The notes under the pieces: generated by a model
The model's input: the letters and a program-made list of their open reading frames with translations, nothing else
Database searches by the model: none
Told to the model about the DNA's origin: nothing
Part shown: positions 17,217 to 24,933 of the stretch, piece after piece
How positions within the stretch are numbered: the first letter of the stretch is position 1
Layout of the letters: each line of letters starts with the position of its first letter
Assembly (NCBI RefSeq): GCF_031348265.1
Contig: NZ_CP133771.1
Location: forward strand, 8,803,155 to 8,867,154
DNA from: Streptomyces collinus
GTDB lineage: Bacteria; Actinomycetota; Actinomycetes; Streptomycetales; Streptomycetaceae
Direction of reading: 5' to 3'
DNA: 64,000 nucleotides
Position numbers and translations under genes: made by a program

Positions 17217-17566
17217 ATGCGGTATCCACAAGGTGGCGGGTTGACCGCCGAACGGCAGCAGTTCCGCGAAGAGTACGGCTCAAGGCGGCTGAGAGGTTCG
17301 CTGAGGGTGAGGCGAGCTCGGTGATCGCCAGGGACTTGCGGGTCAGCGTCCGCTCGGTGCAGCGGTGGCGGCAGATGTGGGACGAGGGCGGTCCGCAGGC
17401 TCTGCGGTCACAGGGGCCGGCGTCACTGCCGAGGCTGAGCGAGAAGCAGTTCGCCCAGTTGGAGGCGGAGCTGGCGAAAGGCCGGCCGCGCACGGCTGCC
17501 CTGGCCGTCATGCGACAGCGAGCTGCCCGGCCAGTTCGTGATCGCTCCGGCCTACCTTGTAGCTGA
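17217..17566 (+). pseudogene. IS630-family transposase, frameshifted N-terminal fragment
   Basis: The ATG at 17217 starts MRYPQGGGLTAERQQFREE; the frame then shifts and continues RVRLKAAERFAEGEASSVIA, RDLRVSVRSVQRWRQMWDEG and LSEKQFAQLEAELAKG. This is the N-terminal double helix-turn-helix region of IS630-type transposases. After about 95 residues the similarity ends, with no DDE part. It is a dead remnant facing away from the protease, mirrored by the fragment at 15330-15453. Confidence 0.6.
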
Positions 17567-17789
17567 CCAGGTGTTCAGTCGTCAGCGGGTGTGCACTGGC
17601 CTGTCCCTCCCTGGTTGATGGGACAACCAATACGTAGAGCGACACGATCCGTGCAGGGCGAGCTGGGGATCGTGCGAGCCGCGCGCCTGGAGCTCGTCGC
17701 CGCGATGATCAGGTGGGGCTGCATCGACGACGAGCTCGCCGTCCGCACGGTCGGCGGTGCAGCAACCGCCTCGCAACCCAGTGGTGTGG

Positions 17790-17816
17790 GGGCGGGCCGG
17801 GAGAACTGGCCCGCCC
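17790..17816. terminator. possible hairpin terminator
   Basis: GGGCGGGCC and GGCCCGCCC form a perfect 9-bp stem around a 9-base loop in the gap before the nitrate-sensor-type kinase. There is no T-run, so it could equally be a transcript-stabilising hairpin. The rest of the gap 17567-18009 shows no gene. Confidence 0.35.
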
Positions 17817-18009
17817 ACCGATGGTTACGGGTGCGCTACCAGACGTTGACTGGCCAGTTTCCCATATTTCCCCGTGGAGTTGCGGACCGAATGAGCAGGC
17901 CGGAACTCCGGGGCAATCCGGGCTCTCTAGGCTTGACGAGGCCGCGTAGCGCGTCGATTCCCCGCGGCCACCCGTGTCCGGCCATGTGCCAAGGGGGACA
18001 TCCGAAACC

Positions 18010-19950
18010 GTGCCCAGTAAGCCAACACGCCTGTCCGCCCTCATGGCTCGGGCGTTACCAAGCACCATCCGTGGTCGGCTGCCATTGCTGTTGGCGCTGC
18101 CTACGTGCGCCCTTGTGGTGGTCGCCACCGTGGGAGCCATCACGCAGTCCTCCCACTACGGGGCAGCGGGCCGCACCCGCGACGAGGTCGTCCTCGTCCT
18201 CGAGGCCCAAGAGTTGGTCCACCAGTTGCAGCGGGAGCGCGGGCTCACCGCAGGGCTGCTCGGCGGTGACCAAAGCTTCCGCAGCCGGGTGGATTCCCAG
18301 CGCAAGGCCTCCGACCAAGCGCGTGCCGCGCTCGACCGGCAGCTCGCCGGGAACTCGCCCGGCGTCGGCGCTGTGCGCGAGGCTCTGGCCCAGCTGGGCA
18401 GCCTGGCCACCGTACGTGGCGAGGCCGACAGCGGGAGCGTCGGTCGTGCCGAGGCACTCGCCTTCTACACCCGCGCCATCACCGCGCTCACCGACGCGGC
18501 CTTTCACGGCGGTACGGAGCTCGAGGACCGTCAACTCACGGACGGCCTGGCCACCTTGCGCAAGCTTGGCGACGGGGCTGAAGCGGCCGCGTTGGAACGC
18601 GGTACGCTCAACGGGATCCTCGCCACCGGATCCTTCAGCGACCGCGACTACCGGACCTTCATCACGCTGTTGGGGACCAAGGGCGATGCCCTTGCCGAGG
18701 TGCCACGTACCGCGACAGCGGCCCAGAGTCACGCGCTGGACGCTGTGCTGCGCAACCAGTCCGCAGTCGCGGTCGCTCGCATGGAACAGCAGGTGCTGAC
18801 CGCGCACGATGCCAAAAAGCTGCCGGTCGCTCCGGCCGACTGGTGGCAGCCCGCCACCGCGTTGGTGGACGGACTGCACCAGGTGCAGATCCGTGTCGCC
18901 GACGACACCAGCGCTCGCGCCGACCAGCTGCGCTCGGACGCACTGCGGCAGCTCCTGATGGAGGCGATACTGGCCCTCCTGGCGATCGCCGGGGCAGCGG
19001 TTCTGGCCTTGGCGGCGACCCGTTCCATCCTGCGGCCACTGCACGCCCTCACCGAGGAGGCGCACCGGATCGCCGACCTGGCCCTGCCCCAGGCCGTGGC
19101 GCGGGTGCGGGAGGCACAGCGCCAAGCCGACCCGGCCGAGCTGGCCGAAGGCTTCACTGGCTCCGCCCTGGCCGCGCGCGGCGACGAGATCGCCAACGTG
19201 GCAGGCGCGCTGGATCGGGTCGCGGACACCGCGCTGCGACTCGCCGTCGATCAGGCTGTGCTGCAGCGCACCAGTACCGAGTCCCTCGCCAACCTCGGAC
19301 GCCGTAATCAGGAGCTAGTGAGCCGTCAACTCGGCTTCCTCAGTGCACTGGAACGCACTGAGGACGACCCGGGGACCCTGGCCAACCTCTTCGAACTGGA
19401 CCACCTTGCCACCCGAATGCGGCGCAACGCCGAGAGCCTGCTGGTTCTGGCCGGGGAGCGCAGCCCGCGCCGCTGGGCGGATCCGGTGCCGATGGGCGAT
19501 GTACTGCGGTCCGCCCTCGGCGAGGTGGACGACTACCGGCGGGTGCTGTTGCGCCACACCACCCCTGCGCTGCTCGACGGCGGAGCCGTATCCGAAGTGG
19601 CGCACCTCCTCGCAGAGTTGATAGAGAACGCCCTCGCCGCCTCGTCCCCCGAGACCGATGTGGAGATCTACGCCCAAGAGCACGGGGCGGACTACATGAT
19701 CGCCGTCGTGGACCATGGCGGCGGACTTTCCGAAGCGGAGCTCGCCACGGCGAACCGGCGCTTGTCCGGACAGGAGAGCTTCCTGGTGGGGCGAACCCAA
19801 CTGCTCGGCCACTATGTTGCCGGCCGGCTGGCCGTCGGGCTCGGCGCCCGAGTGTGGCTGGCGCCCTCGCCGATGGCCGGGGTGACCGCCTCCGTCCTCC
19901 TGCCCGGACGGCTGTTGTCCGGGCAGGCCGATCTGGCCGCGGTGCGATGA
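18010..19950 (+). CDS. nitrate/nitrite-sensor-type histidine kinase (conservon CvnA-like)
   Basis: About 646 residues. A first membrane helix (LPLLLALPTCALVVVATVGA) leads into a large extracytoplasmic domain of the NIT type, with ELVHQLQRERGLTAGLLGGD near its start and ALERGTLNGILATG later. A second helix (LMEAILALLAIAGAAVLALA) and a HAMP-like region follow. A degenerate HisKA segment (LANLGRRNQELVSRQLGFL) precedes the HATPase domain, whose N box is LLAELIENALAASSP and G1 box VDHGGGLS. This is the CvnA layout of Streptomyces conservons. The GTG at 18010 follows AGGGGG at 12 bases; a GTG at 17974 is possible. It overlaps the DUF742 gene by 4 bp, but the usual CvnB (Roadblock) gene between them is missing. 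Confidence 0.8.
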   Translation: MPSKPTRLSALMARALPSTIRGRLPLLLALPTCALVVVATVGAITQSSHYGAAGRTRDEVVLVLEAQELVHQLQRERGLTAGLLGGDQSFRSRVDSQRKASDQARAALDRQLAGNSPGVGAVREALAQLGSLATVRGEADSGSVGRAEALAFYTRAITALTDAAFHGGTELEDRQLTDGLATLRKLGDGAEAAALERGTLNGILATGSFSDRDYRTFITLLGTKGDALAEVPRTATAAQSHALDAVLRNQSAVAVARMEQQVLTAHDAKKLPVAPADWWQPATALVDGLHQVQIRVADDTSARADQLRSDALRQLLMEAILALLAIAGAAVLALAATRSILRPLHALTEEAHRIADLALPQAVARVREAQRQADPAELAEGFTGSALAARGDEIANVAGALDRVADTALRLAVDQAVLQRTSTESLANLGRRNQELVSRQLGFLSALERTEDDPGTLANLFELDHLATRMRRNAESLLVLAGERSPRRWADPVPMGDVLRSALGEVDDYRRVLLRHTTPALLDGGAVSEVAHLLAELIENALAASSPETDVEIYAQEHGADYMIAVVDHGGGLSEAELATANRRLSGQESFLVGRTQLLGHYVAGRLAVGLGARVWLAPSPMAGVTASVLLPGRLLSGQADLAAVR

Positions 19951-20309
19951 ACCCGGCCGAAGATGCATTCGAAACCGGGCAAGTGGTCCGGCCGTTCATC
20001 GTGACGCGCGGCCGGACTAGACCGGTGAGCAATGAACTGCGGCTGGAAACACTCGTGTCGGCGTTGCCTGCGGCGTTGACCGCGCCGCTGGACTTCGAGC
20101 GGCGAGCGATCGTGGAGCTGTGCCAGTACCCGCGTTCAGTAGCCGAGATCGCCGCCATGCTTGCGGTGCCGCTCGGGGTGGCCCGGGTACTCGTCGCCGA
20201 TCTGTCGATGGATTCCCACGTCTGCGTGCACAGTCACCTGTACGGGCACGACGACAGGCCCTCCGTCGCCCTGCTGGAACGGATCAGGGAAGGCCTGCTG
20301 CGGTTGTGA
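19947..20309 (+). CDS. DUF742 protein (conservon CvnC-like)
   Basis: A 120-residue DUF742 protein. The N-terminal part has VVRPFIVTRGRTRPVSNELR, and the winged-helix-like core has FERRAIVELCQYPRSVAEIA followed by AMLAVPLGVARVLVADL. In conservons, this protein, with a Roadblock protein and a small GTPase, forms a membrane-associated relay downstream of the kinase. Its ATG overlaps the kinase stop (ATGA), so the two are translationally coupled. The GTPase (CvnD) that normally follows is absent; beyond the stop there is only unrecognised sequence. The conservon is therefore reduced to the A and C components, probably by deletion. Confidence 0.82.
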   Translation: MNPAEDAFETGQVVRPFIVTRGRTRPVSNELRLETLVSALPAALTAPLDFERRAIVELCQYPRSVAEIAAMLAVPLGVARVLVADLSMDSHVCVHSHLYGHDDRPSVALLERIREGLLRL

Positions 20310-20830
20310 CATCAGGTGGGTTCTCGGGGTGGTGCGAATCCAGAACTGTGGGCCCCTCGTGCCGTCGCAGACGTTGGCGTGATACCCGGCCGGTGGGGAG
20401 CACGTCATGGGGCGGAGCCTGGAGGCGTCTACCGGCGCCGTGGAGTTTGGGCCTGCGTCCCGTCCACTCCAGAACGGCGCCGTTCTGCTCGTTGTCTCTG
20501 AGGGGCCTCGGCGTTGACCAGTTCAGTTGCACGCGCCTAGATCGGCCGCCGCGAGCACTACCCGGCCACGCACCGGGCCGTCGCCGGCCTGGTCACCGAC
20601 CGAGCCGCCCAGCGGCCCACCCGCCGCAAACCGAGCACCGAACTCGTGCCCGTCAGCCCGATGACCTGCAGCCGAACTCTCAGGTCATAACGCCTCAACT
20701 CAATAGCCGACAACGTCATTAGCTCAGTGGCGGGGATTATCTCCTCGTGCTGCTGTTCCGGGGGCAGCGGCACGAGAGTAGCGATGGCTCGCCCGGGGTC
20801 GTCCATGCGGAGCCACCTTCGATTGGGTGG
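20310..20830. other. gene-free stretch after the conservon remnant
   Basis: About 520 bp with no gene I can support. A plus-strand frame near 20550-20660 (REHYPATHRAVAGLVTDRAA) has coding-like composition but no start, no full frame and no recognised family, so it may be a decayed fragment. The missing CvnD GTPase would be expected here and is not present; no GxxxxGKS motif was seen. Confidence 0.35.
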
Positions 20831-21433
20831 TCATTCTTGCGGACCGCGGAGGGACTGCCAGATACGTTCGGGCAGGGCGCGGGAAGCCTGCTTAAGGTCG
20901 ATGGTGGGGTCGCCTGCCAGCCAGCGTCGGGCGGTTTCTGCCACGGGGCCGATGAGGAGCATCTCCATGAGCGGGTCCGGAAGGTCGACGATGCGTCCGG
21001 CTTCGGCATGCGGCCGTGCCCAGGACTGGAGGCGCTCTATACGGGGCGTCTTGGCCGCGGCGATGGCTGCCGTGTGGGCGGGCAGGAAACCTGCGTAAGC
21101 TGAGGCGTGGATGAATCGCGCCTTGGCTGGTTCTTCCTCGGCGAACCGCAGATAGGCGGCGACCACCGCACGCACCCCGGTGCGGGCGGTCCTCGTCCGC
21201 TCGAGCGAGGCGATCAACGTGTCGAGCAAGTCGGCCATGCAACGGGCGTAGAGCGCGGCGGCGAGTCCGTCGAAACTGCCGAAGTGGTGGTAGAGGCTGC
21301 CGAGGCTGATTCCGCTGCTGGCGGTCACGGCTTGCACCGTGAAGCTTTCGGGTCCTTTGCGTTCGTGGACTTCCAGTGCGGCGGCCAGCAGGCGCCGGGC
21401 GGTCTCCTCGCCGCGCTGCTGCTTAGGCGACAT
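20831..21433 (-). CDS. TetR-family transcriptional regulator
   Basis: A 200-residue regulator. The N-terminal DNA-binding domain is clear: RRLLAAALEVHERKGPESFT, then VQAVTASSGISLGSLYHHFG and SFDGLAAALY. The C-terminal ligand-binding domain (about 75-195) contains FAEEEPAKARFIHASAYAGF. Its ATG lies inside the last codons of the SDR gene (11-bp overlap), so the two are co-transcribed and translationally coupled, with the SDR first. The palindrome CTAGAAA-GAG-TTTCTAG upstream of the SDR gene is the likely autoregulatory operator. The inducer is probably a substrate of the SDR. Confidence 0.88.
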   Translation of the reverse strand: MSPKQQRGEETARRLLAAALEVHERKGPESFTVQAVTASSGISLGSLYHHFGSFDGLAAALYARCMADLLDTLIASLERTRTARTGVRAVVAAYLRFAEEEPAKARFIHASAYAGFLPAHTAAIAAAKTPRIERLQSWARPHAEAGRIVDLPDPLMEMLLIGPVAETARRWLAGDPTIDLKQASRALPERIWQSLRGPQE

Positions 21434-22292
21434 TGGGCGCTCCGGACGACGAGGCGGTCCGTGGCAGGCTGCTCAGCTCCAGCGCCTGCGCCCAGACCTG
21501 CTGCGCCAGCGCGACGTCCCGGGCCACGGGCGCCAGGGATGTCTCCTTGTCGATGTGGAAGTACCGTCCGGTGACGTCCGAGGCGGCTTCGCCCAGAGCC
21601 AGCCGGACGACGGGAGCCGCTCCGGCTCGCGGCGGCTTCCACAGCATTTTCATCGCCTTGAGCAGGTACCCGGGCACCCCGGCACGGTCGCCCAGCCCCG
21701 TACGCACCACGGGGGGATGCACAGCGTTGATCCGCACCTCGGCCGCACTCCAGCGTTGCGCGAACAGGGGAACCAGGAGCAGGTTGCAGAGCTTGGTGTC
21801 CGCGTAGGTGCGCAGCGGGTGGAAATCGGCACCCGTTGGTGTGCGCTCCAAGTCCACGCGTCCGTTGACGTAGAGACGGGCGCTGACCTGCACGACACGT
21901 GCCCGGGAGGACACCAGTCGAGGCTCCAGGAGGTGGTTGAGGGCGAATGGAGCAAGGTGGTTGGTGACGAAGGCCTGCTCGAGACCATGCTCGCCGCGGA
22001 CCAAGCGGCTGGGCCAGATGCCGGCATTGTGGACGAGCACATCGATGCGAGGGCAGGAGGCGAGCAGCGCTTGCGCTGCGGAGCGGACACCCGAGAGCTC
22101 GGAGAGATCGCCCACGGCGAGGGCGACCTCCGAACCGCCCAGGGCCCCGAGAGCCGAGCGGGCCGTCTCACCCCGCTGCCGGTCGCGCGCCAGGAGGACG
22201 ACCTGGTAACCCTTGAGCACCAGTTCCTGTGCGACGGCGTACCCAATCCCGCGGTTGCCGCCTGTGACAACGGCTGTCGGTGTCGAGCTCAT
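21423..22292 (-). CDS. short-chain dehydrogenase/reductase (SDR)
   Basis: A 289-residue SDR of the retinol-dehydrogenase/WW-domain-oxidoreductase-like group. The cofactor site is AVVTGGNRGIGYAVAQELVL (TGxxxGxG), followed by LLARDRQRGE, where the Arg pair suggests NADP(H). The later motifs are LVHNAGIWPS (NAG) and a catalytic block in which YADTK supplies Tyr-x-x-x-Lys, with the preceding Ser in VVQVSARLYVNG. HPPVVRTGLG is the usual post-catalytic segment. The start is the ATG at 22292 behind GGTGGAG; a longer frame upstream is not SDR-like. It is the first gene of the SDR-TetR operon. The substrate is unknown. Confidence 0.85.
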   Translation of the reverse strand: MSSTPTAVVTGGNRGIGYAVAQELVLKGYQVVLLARDRQRGETARSALGALGGSEVALAVGDLSELSGVRSAAQALLASCPRIDVLVHNAGIWPSRLVRGEHGLEQAFVTNHLAPFALNHLLEPRLVSSRARVVQVSARLYVNGRVDLERTPTGADFHPLRTYADTKLCNLLLVPLFAQRWSAAEVRINAVHPPVVRTGLGDRAGVPGYLLKAMKMLWKPPRAGAAPVVRLALGEAASDVTGRYFHIDKETSLAPVARDVALAQQVWAQALELSSLPRTASSSGAPNVA

Positions 22293-22311
22293 GACTCCAC
22301 CATAGACCTGA

Positions 22312-22328
22312 CTAGAAAGAGTTTCTAG
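22312..22328. promoter_or_regulatory. probable TetR operator
   Basis: CTAGAAA-GAG-TTTCTAG is a perfect 7-bp inverted repeat with a 3-base spacer, 20 bases upstream of the SDR start. Its AT-rich character stands out from the GC-rich surroundings. Size and placement fit a TetR-family site that blocks the SDR-tetR promoter. Confidence 0.65.
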
Positions 22329-22721
22329 AGAAAGGTTCTGGTAAAGGCCTTGCGTCCCGCCCACCTGCAGCGCCGACTGTGATCGGCCACCAACAGGGTG
22401 GCCCCAGCGAGCACGGCGGTGCCTGCGATGGCGACAGTGGATGTGTCGAAGATTGATCGCCGTGTGCGGGGCGAGGCGGACCGGAGGGGTCTGTTCCTCG
22501 TCTCGCCTGACCCGGAGCCCGACATGCAGGTTACTCACTTCGTCTTCGTGTGCACTGCCCCGGACCCGAGAGCGGCTTCACCAGGGTGGGCCACGTCGCC
22601 AAAACGACGGGATCCAACCAGGTCGTCTACGCGATGGACGGGCGCAAGACCTCGCGGCGGCCGCCTTGCCGGGCCCCCGGGCACCAGCGGATGTCGACGA
22701 CCGGCAGTCAGTCGGGCGTGT

Positions 22722-22813
22722 GTGAGCTCACTCCGTCGAGAGGAGGTTGTGGCTGGCCGATTGCCTTCGCAGAGGGGACTGTTTCCTGCAATGGTGTGAA
22801 GCTCACTCGGTCG
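22722..22813 (+). promoter_or_regulatory. direct repeats upstream of the EACC1-caspase operon
   Basis: GTGAGCTCACTCCGTCG (22722-22738) and GTGAAGCTCACTCGGTCG (22796-22813) are near-identical direct repeats about 74 bp apart. A weaker copy of the core (ACTCACTTCGTC) lies near 22533. They sit just before the EACC1 gene and may be binding sites for a regulator of the operon. The rest of the gap 22329-22844 has no supportable gene. Confidence 0.35.
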
Positions 22814-22844
22814 CACTGCGGACATAGCGAGAGGGGCAAGGTTG

Positions 22845-23177
22845 GTGGGGGCAGCGTTCCACCTTGTTGAGGTTTCGGTGTCGGACCCGGGCGAGCTGCG
22901 GTCGCTTCGCGAGCATCTGCGCCGCGTCCCCGGGGTGGAGATCACTCAGATTCCGGGTACGCCCGCGGACGGGGAACTGGGGGTCTGGGATGTGCTCCAG
23001 GTGGTAGCCACTGGCAGCGGGGCGCTCGCGGTGGCAGCCCGAACGCTTCCAGCATTCATCCGGTCCCGCCGTTCCAACGTATCGGTCACCGTAAAAGCCA
23101 CGAACAGGACGGTGACCATCACCGTCGACAACGTCGATGACGCGATGCCCATCGTGGAAAAGGCTTTGGATGCCTGA
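22845..23177 (+). CDS. EACC1 protein (effector-associated constant component 1)
   Basis: A 110-residue protein matching the EACC1 domain in layout. A first strand and helix (HLVEVSVSDPGELRSLREHL) are followed by a hydrophobic helix (DVLQVVATGSGALAVAARTL), a basic turn (AFIRSRRSN) and a final beta-hairpin (VSVTVKATNRTVTITVDN). EACC1 is known as a small constant partner encoded beside caspase, trypsin or other effectors in actinobacterial conflict systems. Its molecular role is unknown. The start is taken as the GTG at 22845 with GAGGGG 8 bases upstream; the TTG at 22842 is an alternative. Its last codons overlap the caspase gene by 8 bp, so the pair is coupled. Confidence 0.78.
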   Translation: MGAAFHLVEVSVSDPGELRSLREHLRRVPGVEITQIPGTPADGELGVWDVLQVVATGSGALAVAARTLPAFIRSRRSNVSVTVKATNRTVTITVDNVDDAMPIVEKALDA

Positions 23178-24537
23178 CGCCCTGGATGGTGACTTCTCGC
23201 GGTCTCGGGCTGTGCTGATTGGCACCTGGGACTACCGCCACCTGCGTGCGGTGCCGGCGGCCGAGCACAGCTCTCACCGGATGCGGTCCTTACTGACCAG
23301 CCCGCTGTGCGGTAACTGGCCCGAGGACCGAGTGTCGGTCGTCGACAATCGGGCCAGACTCGGCGAGCTGCCGCACGAGCTGGTGTTGTGGTTGTGCGAT
23401 GCAGTGGATGTCGCGCTGTTCTACTACGTTGGTCACGGCCAGTACGACAATGACGACAGACTCTGTCTCGCGCTGGGCGACTCCAGCAGCGACCCAGTCC
23501 TGCGTACCACCACCAGCCTCACCTTTGACGCAGTTCGTCTCGCTTTCCGGGCCAGTAAGGCGGCTACAAAGATCGCGATCCTGGACTGCTGCTTCGCCGG
23601 TCTGGCCGCCGGCCAGGACAGCAAGTTAGCCGGAGCACCAGACATGCCGCGTTCACCGGGCTTCTATCTGATGATGGCTAGCGGCGAGTTCAACGCCGCC
23701 TGGTTCGAGACCACTGCGGAGAGCTCACGACCACAGACCTACTTCACGAAGTATCTGATCGACCTCACCGAAAGCGGCATCCCAGACCAACCAGCCGGGC
23801 TCAGCCTCGGCCCGATCTTCGACAAGGTTGCCGACGCATTGGTGCGCGACGGTAAACCAGCACCCGGTTGCCGTGTCAGCGATCATGCAGCTGACTTCGT
23901 TTTCGCCCGGAACCGCGCAAATCCAGCAGCGCTCAAGGCAGCACCGCCGTATCTCGCTCACGCCGTTTTCAACTCAGCCCCGACGCCACCGCACCCGCAG
24001 GCACACACGCTGCCTGATAGCAAGTCATGCGAAGTAAATCCGGCGACGGCTGGCGACGCGATAAAACTGTCGTCCACCGATGTAGACGCCGATGGAATGT
24101 ACTCGGCCGCTTACAGGCTGGAATCCGACTGGAATAACTACCCGAAAAATGTCGCCAAGATGGAATCTTTATACCGCACAGCCGCCGAGTCAGGGCACAC
24201 TGACGCAATGAGCCGCTTAGGGCTTCTCCTGGAGGGCCGGATACGCCCCAAGCTCGAACAGAGTTGCCCCGGCGAGGCTCTTGATGGAGATATTGATGCG
24301 GCGATGTATTGGTACAAAGAGGCAGCACGGCGCGGCAATATCTTCGGAGCGTTTTGGCTTGGACAGCTTTACGAGGACCGGCTGGGAAACTGGTTCGATG
24401 CGCTGAAGTGGTACGAAACCGCCGCCAGCGGTGGCCACCAGGGTGCACAGGCAGCGCTGAACGGGCTGCAACAAAGACTGGCCCTCGGGCTCGGTCCACT
24501 GGCCCACGCACATGAATTCGAGGGCGGAGACCGCTAG
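23170..24537 (+). CDS. caspase-like protease with C-terminal Sel1 repeats
   Basis: A 455-residue protein. Residues 10-235 form a caspase/metacaspase-like peptidase: RAVLIGTWDYRHL opens it, the catalytic His89 is in LFYYVGHGQYDND, and the catalytic Cys is in KIAILDCCFAGLA (Cys141, DCC as in metacaspases). A linker follows to about residue 305, then Sel1-like helical repeats, with SLYRTAAESGHTDAMSRLG, AMYWYKEAARRGNIFGAFWL and ALKWYETAASGGHQGAQAAL as successive units. The repeats probably bind a partner or the trigger. It overlaps the EACC1 gene by 8 bp and is followed by a small gene 36 bp downstream. Base composition in the linker (24000-24200) is clearly more AT-rich than the neighbours, a sign of transfer. 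Confidence 0.85.
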   Translation: MPDALDGDFSRSRAVLIGTWDYRHLRAVPAAEHSSHRMRSLLTSPLCGNWPEDRVSVVDNRARLGELPHELVLWLCDAVDVALFYYVGHGQYDNDDRLCLALGDSSSDPVLRTTTSLTFDAVRLAFRASKAATKIAILDCCFAGLAAGQDSKLAGAPDMPRSPGFYLMMASGEFNAAWFETTAESSRPQTYFTKYLIDLTESGIPDQPAGLSLGPIFDKVADALVRDGKPAPGCRVSDHAADFVFARNRANPAALKAAPPYLAHAVFNSAPTPPHPQAHTLPDSKSCEVNPATAGDAIKLSSTDVDADGMYSAAYRLESDWNNYPKNVAKMESLYRTAAESGHTDAMSRLGLLLEGRIRPKLEQSCPGEALDGDIDAAMYWYKEAARRGNIFGAFWLGQLYEDRLGNWFDALKWYETAASGGHQGAQAALNGLQQRLALGLGPLAHAHEFEGGDR

Positions 24538-24573
24538 ACAGCTCGATCAAGACCGAACGACAGAAAGGTCGGC

Positions 24574-24933
24574 ATGGCCAACGAACAAGCACATGAGCAC
24601 GGCGAACTCGTCGTCAAGTTGATGGCCGGTAAGGCGACGCAGGACGAGGCGGCGCGCGTCGGGGCTAATTGGAAGCAGTGGGTGCGGCAGGAGTGGGAAG
24701 GGAGCCAGGACCGCGCAGCCGCCTTCAGCGTCGAGGCGCTGTCAACGGCGTTCGGTGGCGGCCGCGGTGAATGGGGAACTCTGACGACAGAGGAAGGCAC
24801 CGCCCTCCTCCAATTCTTTATGCTTGCCTACCTCCCTACCCGGTCTAGCCGCGACGACGATGCCCGCAGCCTCCGGGACGTGGTCCGCAATAGCGGAATG
24901 AAACTGCGACATTACGCCCAGAAAATCATGTGA
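24574..24933 (+). CDS. hypothetical protein, third gene of the EACC1-caspase operon
   Basis: A 119-residue soluble, mostly helical protein: QAHEHGELVVKLMAGKATQD, then NWKQWVRQEWEGSQDRAAAF and LLQFFMLAYLPTRSSRDDD, ending SGMKLRHYAQKIM. It has no signal peptide, membrane helix or metal motif, and I do not recognise a family. It starts at an ATG with GAAAGG upstream, 36 bp after the caspase stop and in the same direction, so it probably belongs to the operon. By position it could be a caspase substrate, an inhibitor or a downstream effector. Each of these is a guess. Confidence 0.6.
   Translation: MANEQAHEHGELVVKLMAGKATQDEAARVGANWKQWVRQEWEGSQDRAAAFSVEALSTAFGGGRGEWGTLTTEEGTALLQFFMLAYLPTRSSRDDDARSLRDVVRNSGMKLRHYAQKIM

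Noticed and set aside
22325..22525. A 66-codon minus-strand frame with one hydrophobic stretch.
   Set aside because: It overlaps the TetR operator and SDR promoter, has no ribosome site and its ends are not protein-like.
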